Shown here: positions 50,201 to 58,401 of the stretch, one piece after another
Layout: each line of letters begins with the position of its first letter
How positions within the stretch are numbered: position 1 is the stretch's first letter
NCBI GenBank assembly: GCA_963842355.1
Contig: CAWJGC010000002.1
Location: 1-64,000 of the forward strand
Source: JASHPR01 sp963842355
GTDB lineage: Bacteria; Actinomycetota; Actinomycetes; Streptosporangiales; Streptosporangiaceae
DNA length: 64,000 bases
Direction of reading: 5' to 3'
The notes under the pieces: model-generated
What the model was told of the DNA's origin: nothing
The model's input: the letters and a program-made list of their open reading frames with translations, nothing else
The model's database searches: none
Program-made: the position numbers and the translations under genes

Positions 50201-51207
50201 CGGCACCCGGGCCAGACGGGAAGCTGGACCTGGTCGTGATCGGCGACTGCAATCCGGACGTGCTCGTGCTGGGCGACGACGTGACCCCCGCGTTCGGGCA
50301 GCAGGAGAAACTGGTCGCCAGCATCGGCATGGCCATCGGCGGCGCCGCCGCAATCACCGCCGTGGCAGCCGCCCGGCTGGGACTTCGCGTCGCCCTCGTC
50401 GCCGCCATCGGCGACGACCCGGCGGGCGACTTCATGCTCGGCCAGCTTGCCGCCGTGGGCGTGGATACCTCCGCCGTGGTCGTCCGGGCTGGTCTGCCCA
50501 CGGGCATGACCGTAGCGCTGTCGCACGGGAACGACCGCGCGATCCTCACCGCCACTGGCTCGATGTCCACGCTGACCGCCCGCGACGTGCCCGCAGATCT
50601 CCTGACCCGTGCCCGGCATCTGCATGTCAGCTCCTATTTCCTGCTGGAGCGCTCGCTGGGGCCGGGCCTGGAGGACCTGTTCAGGGCCGCCCACGCTAAC
50701 GGGACAACGACTTCGCTCGACACCAACTGGGACCCGGCCCAGCGTTGGGGCGGCGACCGGCTCAGGGCGGCCCTCGCCCATACCGACGTGCTGCTGCCGA
50801 ACGAGGCCGAGGCGATCCACATCAGCGGCGAGCGGACGGTCGGCGCCGCCGCGGCGTTGCTGACCGGTACGGGCCCGAGACTCGTGGTGAAACTCGGGGC
50901 GCGCGGAGCGCTGTGCGCCGACGGCCGGAGGTCGCAGCGGATCGAGCTTCCGGCCACGCTGGATCAAGCGGTCGTCGACACCACCGGCGCGGGGGACTGC
51001 TTTAACGCCGGCCTGATTGCCGGGCTGCTGCGCGGCATGGAACTACCCGCGGCGGCCGCGCTAGGCTGCGCGGTCGGCACCGCCTCCACGCGAGCGGCGG
51101 GCGGGACCGGTGCCCGGATCGAGCTAGCGGCCTCGCTGGCCCTGGCCAGCACGCTGGTGATCCGGCCGGCGTGTCCCGACGGTGCCGGTTCCGTGGACAT
51201 GCCGTGA
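50197..51207 (+). CDS. PfkB-family carbohydrate or nucleoside kinase
   Basis: 336 residues, GTG start overlapping the aldolase stop. Ribokinase fold: LVVIGDCNPDVLVLGDDV, GGAAAITAVAAARLGLRVALVAAIGDDPAGDFML, HLHVSSYFLLE, VLLPNEAEAI and the catalytic VVDTTGAGDCFNAGLIAGLL. Sugar-6-kinase type; could phosphorylate the free imported sugar or a deaminated derivative before the isomerase. Last gene of the sugar run. Confidence 0.87.
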   Translation: MTAPGPDGKLDLVVIGDCNPDVLVLGDDVTPAFGQQEKLVASIGMAIGGAAAITAVAAARLGLRVALVAAIGDDPAGDFMLGQLAAVGVDTSAVVVRAGLPTGMTVALSHGNDRAILTATGSMSTLTARDVPADLLTRARHLHVSSYFLLERSLGPGLEDLFRAAHANGTTTSLDTNWDPAQRWGGDRLRAALAHTDVLLPNEAEAIHISGERTVGAAAALLTGTGPRLVVKLGARGALCADGRRSQRIELPATLDQAVVDTTGAGDCFNAGLIAGLLRGMELPAAAALGCAVGTASTRAAGGTGARIELAASLALASTLVIRPACPDGAGSVDMP

Positions 51208-51310
51208 GCCCGGCGGCCCTGTCTCCCGGGGTTCAGGCGAATAGTCCAGAAACGCGCCGTGGTCGCCGGGAGTCGCAGGCGGCGGAAGGCGGCGGGGCGG
51301 AAAAGCGTTA

Positions 51311-51358
51311 GGTACCGGGGGACTCCGCCGCCATCCTGGGGTGCGTGCCCCCGGTACC
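51311..51358 (+). promoter_or_regulatory. perfect 11-bp hairpin just before the hrpA start
   Basis: GGTACCGGGGG at 51311-51321 pairs exactly with CCCCCGGTACC at 51348-51358, three bases before the ATG at 51362. No Shine-Dalgarno sequence is seen, so the stem probably covers the start region and could control translation or stability. Confidence 0.55.
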
Positions 51359-51361
51359 GCC

Positions 51362-54300
51362 ATGGAGACTGCCGCCTTGCCATCCTCGCTTGCCGACCCG
51401 CGATCACGCCTGCCCGAGCTGATGCCGCGCGACCAGGCGCGCGACCAGGCGCGCAGGCGCGCGGTGCCTGTGATCTCCTACCCGCCCGAGCTTCCGGTCA
51501 GCCAGCGCAAGGACGAGATCGCCGCGGCCATCCGCGACCACCAGGTGGTCATCGTCGCTGGTGAGACGGGCTCGGGGAAGACCACGCAGATCCCGAAGAT
51601 CTGCCTCGAGCTCGGCCGCGGCGTCACCGGCCAGATCGGCCACACCCAGCCCCGCCGGATCGCGGCCCGGACCGTGGCGGAGCGTATCGCCGAGGAACTC
51701 GGCACCGAGGTCGGAGCGGCGGTCGGCTTCAAGGTGCGGTTCAACGACACCTCCAGCGACGACACCCTGGTCAAGGTGATGACCGACGGGATCCTGCTGG
51801 CCGAGATGCAGCGGGACCGGCAGTTGCTGCGCTACGACACCCTCATCATCGACGAGGCTCACGAGCGCAGCCTGAACATCGACTTCATCCTCGGCTACCT
51901 GAAGCGGCTGCTGCCCAGCCGTCCCGACCTCAAGGTCATCATCACCTCGGCCACGATCGACCCGGATCGCTTCAGCGCTCATTTTGCCGAAGGCGAATCA
52001 AGCCAGCAGAGTGCCGAAGGCGAATCAAGCCAGCAGAGTGCCGGAGGCGAATCAAGCAAGCACGGCCGGGGCGCGCCGGTGATCGAGGTGTCGGGGCGCA
52101 CGTACCCGGTCGAGGTGCGGTACCGGCCGCTGGCCGACCCGGACCGCCCGGGAGAGGAGCCGAAGGACCAGGCCCAGGCCATCTGTGACGCCGTGGAGGA
52201 ACTGCGCGCCGACGGCCCCGGGGACGTCCTGGTGTTTCTCAGCGGCGAGCGGGAGATCAGGGACACCGCCGACGCGCTGGCCGACCAGCCGGACCTGGCC
52301 GGCCTCGAGGTGCTGCCGCTGTACGCCCGGCTGTCAGCGGCCGAGCAGCACCGCGTGTTCCAGCCGCATCGCCGGCCGCGCGTGGTGCTGGCCACCAACG
52401 TCGCGGAGACCTCGCTGACCGTGCCGGGCGTCAAGTACGTGGTCGACCCGGGCACCGCGCGGATCTCCCGTTACAGCCAGCGGACCAAGGTACAGCGGCT
52501 GCCCATCGAGCGGATCTCCCGGGCTTCGGCGGACCAGCGCAAGGGCCGGGCCGGGCGCACGTCCGACGGCGTGTGCATCCGGCTGTACAGCGAAGAGGAC
52601 TTCGCCTCGCGACCGGAGTTCACCGACCCGGAGATCCTGCGCACCAACCTGGCGTCCGTCATCCTCCAGGCGGCCGCGCTCGACCTCGGCGAGGTCGCGG
52701 ACTTCCCGTTCGTGGACCCGCCGGAGTCCCGCAACATCGCCGATGGCGTGCGGCTGCTGGAGGAACTGGGCGCGTTCTCGCCCCGCGGGGGGGCAACCCG
52801 GCTGACCGGCGTGGGGCGCAAGCTGGCCCGGCTGCCGGCGGACCCGCGTCTCGGCCGGATGATCCTGGAGGCCGCCAACCACGGATGCGTCCGCGAGGTG
52901 CTGATCATCACGGCGGCGCTGTCCATCCAGGACCCGAGGGAACGGCCCGCGGACGCCCGCGAGGCCGCGGACGCCGGGCACGCCCGCTTCGCCGAGCCGG
53001 GGTCCGACTTCCTCGCGTTCATGACCCTGTGGGATTACGTGAACGACCGGCAGCGCGAGCTGTCGGGCTCGGCGTTCCGCCGCCTGTGCCGCCGCGAGTA
53101 CTTGCATTACCTGCGGATACGGGAGTGGCAGGACGTGCACGGGCAGCTGCGGCAGGCGGCCAGGGACGTGGGCATCGGCTCCGGCGCCGATCGCGGCTCC
53201 GCGCGGTCGCGGCGGCCTCGGCGCCCGGAACGCCAGGCACCGGGCCCCGAGGCCGAGGCCGGCCCGCGCATCCCGGCGGACGTGGCCGACCGCGTGCACA
53301 TGTCGCTGCTGGCCGGCCTGCTCTCACACGTCGGCATGAAGGACACCCAGGAGAAGCCTGAACGGAAACGTCGCGGGCCGGTCGAGTTCGCCGCGGCGCG
53401 CGGCGCCCGGTTTGCGATCTTTCCTGACTCGGTCCTGGCCAGGAAGCCGCCGCAGTGGGTGATGGCGGCGGAACTGGTCGAGACGTCCCGGCTGTGGGCC
53501 AGGACGGCGGCGCGCATCGAGCCCGGGTGGGCCGAACCGCTGGCCGCCCACCTGGTCAAGCGCAGCTACAGCGAGCCGCACTGGGACCCCGGGCGCGGCG
53601 CGGCGATGGCGATGGAGAAGGTGACCCTGTACGGGCTGCCGATCGTGGCCGCGCGGCCGGTCAACTACGCGCGCGTCGACCCGGCGGCGGCGCGGGACCT
53701 GTTCATCACCGGCGCACTGGTGGAGGGCGACTGGCGGACCGAGCACGAGTTCTTCCGCCGTAACCAGCGGCTGCTCGAGGAGGCCGCCGGCCTGGAGGAC
53801 CGGGCCAGGCGGCGCGGCATCGTCGCCGACGACGCCGCCCGGTTCGACTTCTACGACCGGCGGATACCCCAGGACGTGACCTCCGCCCGGCATTTCGACA
53901 GCTGGTGGAAGAAGGCCCGGGCCGAGCATCCGGACCTGCTGACGTTCACCCCGGCCGACCTCGCCGGGCCTGCCGCCGATGGCGTGCGGCCCGGAGACTA
54001 CCCCGGCCGGTGGGGCGAGTTTCCGCTGTCGTACGAGTTCGCCCCCGGCGAGCCGGACGACGGGGTGACCGCGGACATTCCGCTGGCGGCGCTGAGCCAG
54101 GTGAGCGGCGACGAGTTCGGCTGGCAGGTGCCGGGCCGGCGCGAGGAACTGGTGACGGAGCTGATCCGGTCGCTGCCGAAGGAGCTGCGCCGGGCGTTCG
54201 TCCCCGCCCCGGATGCGGCCCGCGTGGTGACCGCCCGGCTGGGACGGCCCCACGGGAACCTGCTGGACGCGCTGGGCGCGGAGCTTGGCCGCCTCGGCGG

Positions 54301-55393
54301 GGTGCCGGTCCCGCGTGAGAAGTTCGACCTGTCCCGGCTGCCACCCCACCTGAGGGTCACGTTCCGGATGATGGACGGAGACCACGAGCTGGCGCGGGGC
54401 AAGGACCTGGCCGAACTGCGCGAGCGGCTGCGGCCCCGGCTGCAGGCGATGCTCGCCGAGGCGGCGGGCGGCCTCATCCGCACCGGCCTGAAGGACTGGA
54501 GCATCGGCCCGCTGCCGCGAGTCTTCAGTGCTGACCCGGGGGGACGTGCTGACCCGGGGGGACGACCCCCTGGAACCCCCCGCGATGCCGGTCAGGTGAC
54601 GGCCTACCCGGCGCTGGCGGACGCGGGGGACGCGGTGGACGTCCGGCTGTTCGAGACCGAAGCCGAGGCCGATGCGGCCATGGTGGCGGGCACGCGCCGG
54701 CTGCTCCTGCTGCAGGTGCCGTCCGGCGTGCGCTCGCTGGCCGACCGGCTGCCGACCCAGGCCAAGCTGGCGATGAGCCGGAGCCCGTACCCCAGCATCG
54801 GCGCTCTGCTCGACGACTGCGCCGCGGCTGCGGCCGACCAGGTGGTCGCGGATGCCGGCGGGCAGGCCCGGGACGCCGACGGGTTCGCCCGCCTGGCGGC
54901 CGAGGCACGATCCGCACTGCCGCTGGCGACGGCCCGCGTACTCGACGTCGCCTCGCAGGTTCTGGAGGCGGCGCACGAGGCCGAGGCCAGGTTCCAGCGT
55001 GCCGCCAGCCCGGCGCTGGATGCGGCGTACGCCGACGCGCGCGCCCAGTTCGCCGCGCTGATCTACCCCCGGTTCGTCAGCGAGACCGGGCTGGCGCGGC
55101 TGCCCGACCTGGTGCGCTACCTGCGGGCGATCAGCCGGAGGCTGGACACCGCCGCGGGGGATCCCGGCCGCGACGCCGACCGGACGGCGGCCGTGCACCG
55201 GGTGACCGCCGCCTGCCAGCGGACCGCCGGGGAGCTTCCGGCCGCCCGGCGCTCCAGCGCGGACGTGCGATCGGTGCGCTGGATGATCGAGGAACTGCGG
55301 GTTAGCCTCTTCGCCCAGGCACTGGGCACGCGCGGTCCCGTCTCGGAGAAGCGGATCATGGCCGCGCTGGGTCGGCTAGCCGGCGCGCGCTGA
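51362..55393 (+). CDS. hrpA: ATP-dependent RNA helicase HrpA (DEAH)
   Basis: 1343 residues from ATG 51362 (an in-frame GTG lies at 51341). DEAH helicase core: GETGSGKTTQIPKICLEL, TQPRRIAARTVAERI, IIDEAHERSLNIDF, ITSATIDPDRFSAHF, VFLSGEREI, TNVAETSLTVPGVKYVVD and QRKGRAGRTSDG. Then HA2/ratchet, OB-fold and the large C-terminal DUF3418 region of bacterial HrpA (from about 750). Directly after the SAT motif there is an insert of three 27-bp repeats (AEGESSQQS twice and AGGESSKHG, 51988-52068). A G-rich repeat (ADPGGRADPGGRPPG) occurs at about 54533-54570. Full length for the family; a role in ribosome or mRNA turnover is known in enterobacteria. Confidence 0.93.
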   Translation: METAALPSSLADPRSRLPELMPRDQARDQARRRAVPVISYPPELPVSQRKDEIAAAIRDHQVVIVAGETGSGKTTQIPKICLELGRGVTGQIGHTQPRRIAARTVAERIAEELGTEVGAAVGFKVRFNDTSSDDTLVKVMTDGILLAEMQRDRQLLRYDTLIIDEAHERSLNIDFILGYLKRLLPSRPDLKVIITSATIDPDRFSAHFAEGESSQQSAEGESSQQSAGGESSKHGRGAPVIEVSGRTYPVEVRYRPLADPDRPGEEPKDQAQAICDAVEELRADGPGDVLVFLSGEREIRDTADALADQPDLAGLEVLPLYARLSAAEQHRVFQPHRRPRVVLATNVAETSLTVPGVKYVVDPGTARISRYSQRTKVQRLPIERISRASADQRKGRAGRTSDGVCIRLYSEEDFASRPEFTDPEILRTNLASVILQAAALDLGEVADFPFVDPPESRNIADGVRLLEELGAFSPRGGATRLTGVGRKLARLPADPRLGRMILEAANHGCVREVLIITAALSIQDPRERPADAREAADAGHARFAEPGSDFLAFMTLWDYVNDRQRELSGSAFRRLCRREYLHYLRIREWQDVHGQLRQAARDVGIGSGADRGSARSRRPRRPERQAPGPEAEAGPRIPADVADRVHMSLLAGLLSHVGMKDTQEKPERKRRGPVEFAAARGARFAIFPDSVLARKPPQWVMAAELVETSRLWARTAARIEPGWAEPLAAHLVKRSYSEPHWDPGRGAAMAMEKVTLYGLPIVAARPVNYARVDPAAARDLFITGALVEGDWRTEHEFFRRNQRLLEEAAGLEDRARRRGIVADDAARFDFYDRRIPQDVTSARHFDSWWKKARAEHPDLLTFTPADLAGPAADGVRPGDYPGRWGEFPLSYEFAPGEPDDGVTADIPLAALSQVSGDEFGWQVPGRREELVTELIRSLPKELRRAFVPAPDAARVVTARLGRPHGNLLDALGAELGRLGGVPVPREKFDLSRLPPHLRVTFRMMDGDHELARGKDLAELRERLRPRLQAMLAEAAGGLIRTGLKDWSIGPLPRVFSADPGGRADPGGRPPGTPRDAGQVTAYPALADAGDAVDVRLFETEAEADAAMVAGTRRLLLLQVPSGVRSLADRLPTQAKLAMSRSPYPSIGALLDDCAAAAADQVVADAGGQARDADGFARLAAEARSALPLATARVLDVASQVLEAAHEAEARFQRAASPALDAAYADARAQFAALIYPRFVSETGLARLPDLVRYLRAISRRLDTAAGDPGRDADRTAAVHRVTAACQRTAGELPAARRSSADVRSVRWMIEELRVSLFAQALGTRGPVSEKRIMAALGRLAGAR

Positions 55394-55435
55394 CCGCCGC
55401 CGGTCACGTCGGCCAGGCGGTCAAGCTGGCCAGCG

Positions 55436-56032
55436 TCACCGGACGGTGCCGCGGGTTAGCTCGATAGCCGCGAACTCCTCGGGAAATACCAAACCGAGAA
55501 GCACGCCGACGCTCCGCCACTCCGACATCCGTCCCTGCCTTATCGCGTCGATGATCTCCTCGGGTCCAAGCCACCTGGGGACGATATCCTCGCCCTCCTC
55601 CGGGCTCGGCCCGCCCGGTGCCTCGGTGAAGTCGCGTACCAGGAAGTAGTACAGGTCCCACTCCACTGTCGCGCCGGCTTGGGCGATGGTCAGAAGCTTC
55701 GGACGGGATACCAGAATGCCGACTTCTTCCATCGCTTCCCGGGCCACCGCCTTTTCGACGGCCTCGTTCAGCCGCCCCGTACGCACTGCCTCCGCGTAGC
55801 TTTCTTTGTCGTCGAAGACCTTCCCGCCGGGGAGCCGCAAGTCCACGTGGCCGGTCTCGCGCCGGTATTCCTCGGTAAGGAGGACCTTTCCGGCGGAGAC
55901 AATCACCATACGCACGCCCGGAGGGCGGCGGAAACATTCAAGCACCCGGCCGCCCGGCAGCACAGTCTGGACGACCTCGCCTAGCCTCCCGGAGAACACC
56001 TTCCGCTCGCCCGGTGGCCCTGCGCCGCTCAC
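55436..56032 (-). CDS. Nudix hydrolase of the selD operon
   Basis: 198 residues from a GTG at 56032, behind AGGAGGG (12 bases); an upstream GTG at 56107 is the alternative. ADP-ribose-pyrophosphatase-like Nudix fold: MVIVSAGKVLLTEEYRRETGHVDLRLPGGKVF, then the Nudix helix EAVEKAVAREAMEEVGIL. About 14 extra residues (DDKESYAEAVRTGRLN) separate the GGK strand from the REAMEEVG helix, a longer loop than in the standard GX5EX7REUXEEXGU box. Last gene of the five-gene operon. Plausible role: hydrolysis of the nucleotide-activated intermediate or its by-product. Inference only. Confidence 0.85.
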   Translation of the reverse strand: MSGAGPPGERKVFSGRLGEVVQTVLPGGRVLECFRRPPGVRMVIVSAGKVLLTEEYRRETGHVDLRLPGGKVFDDKESYAEAVRTGRLNEAVEKAVAREAMEEVGILVSRPKLLTIAQAGATVEWDLYYFLVRDFTEAPGGPSPEEGEDIVPRWLGPEEIIDAIRQGRMSEWRSVGVLLGLVFPEEFAAIELTRGTVR

Positions 56033-56128
56033 GTCGGCGAACTCCCTCCTGTTGGTCCCTGTCACCCTACTGCACGTCGGCGGACGTGCTCCTACCGGCA
56101 CGAACACCGTTCGTGGAGCCCGCGGACC

Positions 56129-57187
56129 TCAGTCTGTCACCAGGATCGCGCCGGGTGAGCCCTCGAGGACCTGGCCGACGATCACGGCCCGCACGCCCTT
56201 CTTCTCGCATTCCGCGACCAAGGCCGCTGCCATGTCCTGGCCGACCGACAGGAGCAGGCCGCCCGACGTCTGGGGATCGGTCATCAGGAACCGCGTAGTA
56301 AGGGGAGTCCGCGTCCAGTCCACATGGTCCGCGAGCGAGAACAGGTTTCGCTCAGCGCTGTTCGGTACGACCCCGTGCTGGTCAAGAATCGCGAGCACTC
56401 CGGGAATCACCGGCAATGCTCGTGCGCTGACCCGGGCCGAGCATCCTGATGCCGCCATCATGTTGTGAAGATGGCCGACGAATCCGAAACCCGTAACGTC
56501 CGTAGCCGCTCTTACCCCGGAATCGGCAGCGAGATCTGCCGCGACGCGGTTGGACGCCAGCATGACTTCTTCTGCTGCCTTCGCCATGGCCGCGGGCGCG
56601 ATCCCCGCCTTCCTGGCCGCGGTCACGATTCCTGTGCCGAGACTCTTGGTCAGCACTAGCACGTCCCCCGGCTGCGCGTTGCGCACCAGCATGACGCGGT
56701 CGGCGGAAACCTGCCCGATGAGGCACAGGCCGAACAGCGGCACCTCTGACTGGATGGTGTGACCGCCCACCAACGGGGTCGAAGCCTCGGCCAGCGTACC
56801 AACAGCCGCGGTCGTGAGTTCCGTCATCGCAGTCACGCCGAGTCCTTGAGGCAGTGCCAGGACGCTGAGGCCCAGTAGGGGCCTGGCCCCCATCGCGAAG
56901 ATGTCCGAAAGCGCGTTCTGCGCGGCGATCCTCCCCCATGTCGCCAGATCAGAGCTGACCGGGGTTCCGAAATCAACGGTCGCGGCCAGCAGGAAGCCGG
57001 GGGCGATCTCGTAGAGGGCGGCATCGTCACGGTCGGTTCCGTCGAGGAGCACATCAGCCTCGCGCTTGCCCAGGAGGCCGTCTATGCCGCTCATGAACAC
57101 ACGCATATCGTCGAGCGGGAGCTTGCAGCCGCAACCACCCGCAGGTGTCAGCTGCAGCAGGTCGGTGCTGTCCTCCGCCCCGCCCAT
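56129..57187 (-). CDS. selD: selenide, water dikinase (selenophosphate synthetase)
   Basis: 352 residues, ATG at 57187, five bases after the enolase-like stop. Makes selenophosphate from selenide and ATP. All catalytic elements are present: the N-terminal GGCGCK (Cys19, Cys21, Lys22; Cys replaces Sec), TDRDDAALYEIAPGFLLAATVDF (metal/ATP Asp), NALSDIFAMGARPLLGLSVL, GGHTI and ATDVTGFGFVGHL with DPQTSGGLLLSV. So it should be active. No selA, selB, tRNA-Sec or senA/senB gene is in the window, and it lies in an operon with phosphoglycerate-mutase- and enolase-like genes instead of Sec genes. Confidence 0.93.
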   Translation of the reverse strand: MGGAEDSTDLLQLTPAGGCGCKLPLDDMRVFMSGIDGLLGKREADVLLDGTDRDDAALYEIAPGFLLAATVDFGTPVSSDLATWGRIAAQNALSDIFAMGARPLLGLSVLALPQGLGVTAMTELTTAAVGTLAEASTPLVGGHTIQSEVPLFGLCLIGQVSADRVMLVRNAQPGDVLVLTKSLGTGIVTAARKAGIAPAAMAKAAEEVMLASNRVAADLAADSGVRAATDVTGFGFVGHLHNMMAASGCSARVSARALPVIPGVLAILDQHGVVPNSAERNLFSLADHVDWTRTPLTTRFLMTDPQTSGGLLLSVGQDMAAALVAECEKKGVRAVIVGQVLEGSPGAILVTD

Positions 57188-57192
57188 CGCGG

Positions 57193-58401
57193 TCACAACC
57201 TTCCCGGGACTGCGGGTTGCGTGATCGAGTTCTCCAGCCAGAGCATCCGGTTGTACTTCGCCGTCCTGTCCCCCCGGCGCGGGCCGCCGATCTTGATCCA
57301 GCTTGCGCCGATCGCGACGGCGAGGTCGCACACGGCGGTGTCCTCGGTCTCCAGGGACCGGTGGGAAACCCAGCACTGCATGCCCAGGCGCGATGCCTCG
57401 TCGGCCGTGCGCAGTGTGGACGTGACCGTGCCGACCTGGTTCATCTTGAGGAGAACGCCGTCAGCAAGGCCGGGATCGAGATAGGCGCTGTTGGTCGCGT
57501 AAAGGTCGTCTCCGATCACGCCTACCCGGCCTCCATGCCGTTGCCGCAGCTCGGACCACGAAGCAACGTCCGCGGCGACGAACGGGTCCTCGACGAAGCT
57601 GATCGGATACCTGTCGAGCAGGTCATCCAGGATCGCGGCGAGACCATCGGCGTCCACTTTGGCGTCGCCGACGCGGTACCCGTCCTCCTCCCAGAGGTGC
57701 TCGGCGGCGACGTCGATCGCCAGTGAGATGGCGTCCGCCAGGCCCAGGCGGCCGAGAACCCCGGTCAGGACATCGAGCGGGACCGCGGGGTCCGCGGCGT
57801 TCACCGTCATCCCGCTGGAGGCGGAATACCCAGTGAGCAGGTCACGCTCGCGGAGCGCGGATTCCGCCGTCCGGTAGGCCTCCAGGATCGCAGGAATGTC
57901 CTCGCTCGGCGTGCGGGCGCCTGCCGCCAGCATGATCTGCTGGAACGGCGGTCCTCCGCCGACCCGGTGCAAGCCTCCCGACACGATCGCCGCGAGCAGT
58001 CCCGGCAGCGCGGGTTCGGTGCCTGCCTGGGCGGCCAGATACCGGTACAACGGGATGCTGGCCGACTGCGCTGAGGCTCGCGCGTAGGCAAGGGACAGGG
58101 CGAGCGTCACATCAGTCCCGAGGTCGGCCAGCCGGTTCTCCAGCCAGAAGTCGAGCGTGCCCTGATTCTTGATATCCGCCCCGGGAAGGGTCCCGGCGAC
58201 GGCCGCGATGCGGTCGGGTACAGGGCAGCCGACGCGGAGGTCGACGCTGGTGGAGCGCTCTCGTCGGCCAGGCTTGATGGCTACCGGCGACGACCCCCGG
58301 CCGGTGCTGCCATCCTCCAGGGTCAGCTCGGCCTCGGCCGCAGGACCACCTCCGCTGTTGAGGATGGCGCGGAGAGATGCGCAGCGGATACCCGGAACCA
58401 T
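57193..58401 (-). CDS. enolase-superfamily enolase homologue with altered leaving-group residues
   Basis: 402 residues. ATG overlaps the upstream stop by one base (TAATG). True enolase family by sequence: LALSLAYARASAQSASIPLYRYLA, SGGLH, DVAAEHLWEEDGY, SFVEDPF, GVIGDDLYATN, LLKMNQVGTVTST, CWVSHRSLETEDT and IKIGGPRRGDRTAKYNRMLWLEN. Metal ligands (D230, E271, D298), base Lys319, His347-Arg348-Ser349 and Lys370 are kept. The two acids that act on the leaving hydroxyl (yeast Glu168 and Glu211) are Gln155 (FQQIM for QEFM) and Ser195 (SASSGMTVN for GDEGG.APN). Hence it probably works on a different leaving group. phpG of phosphinothricin synthesis is also an enolase homologue. The first six residues are uncertain. 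Confidence 0.88.
   Translation of the reverse strand: MVPGIRCASLRAILNSGGGPAAEAELTLEDGSTGRGSSPVAIKPGRRERSTSVDLRVGCPVPDRIAAVAGTLPGADIKNQGTLDFWLENRLADLGTDVTLALSLAYARASAQSASIPLYRYLAAQAGTEPALPGLLAAIVSGGLHRVGGGPPFQQIMLAAGARTPSEDIPAILEAYRTAESALRERDLLTGYSASSGMTVNAADPAVPLDVLTGVLGRLGLADAISLAIDVAAEHLWEEDGYRVGDAKVDADGLAAILDDLLDRYPISFVEDPFVAADVASWSELRQRHGGRVGVIGDDLYATNSAYLDPGLADGVLLKMNQVGTVTSTLRTADEASRLGMQCWVSHRSLETEDTAVCDLAVAIGASWIKIGGPRRGDRTAKYNRMLWLENSITQPAVPGRL

Noticed and set aside
56129..57187. Selenocysteine (UGA) version of SelD
   Set aside because: The motif reads GGCGCK with ordinary Cys codons and no in-frame UGA.
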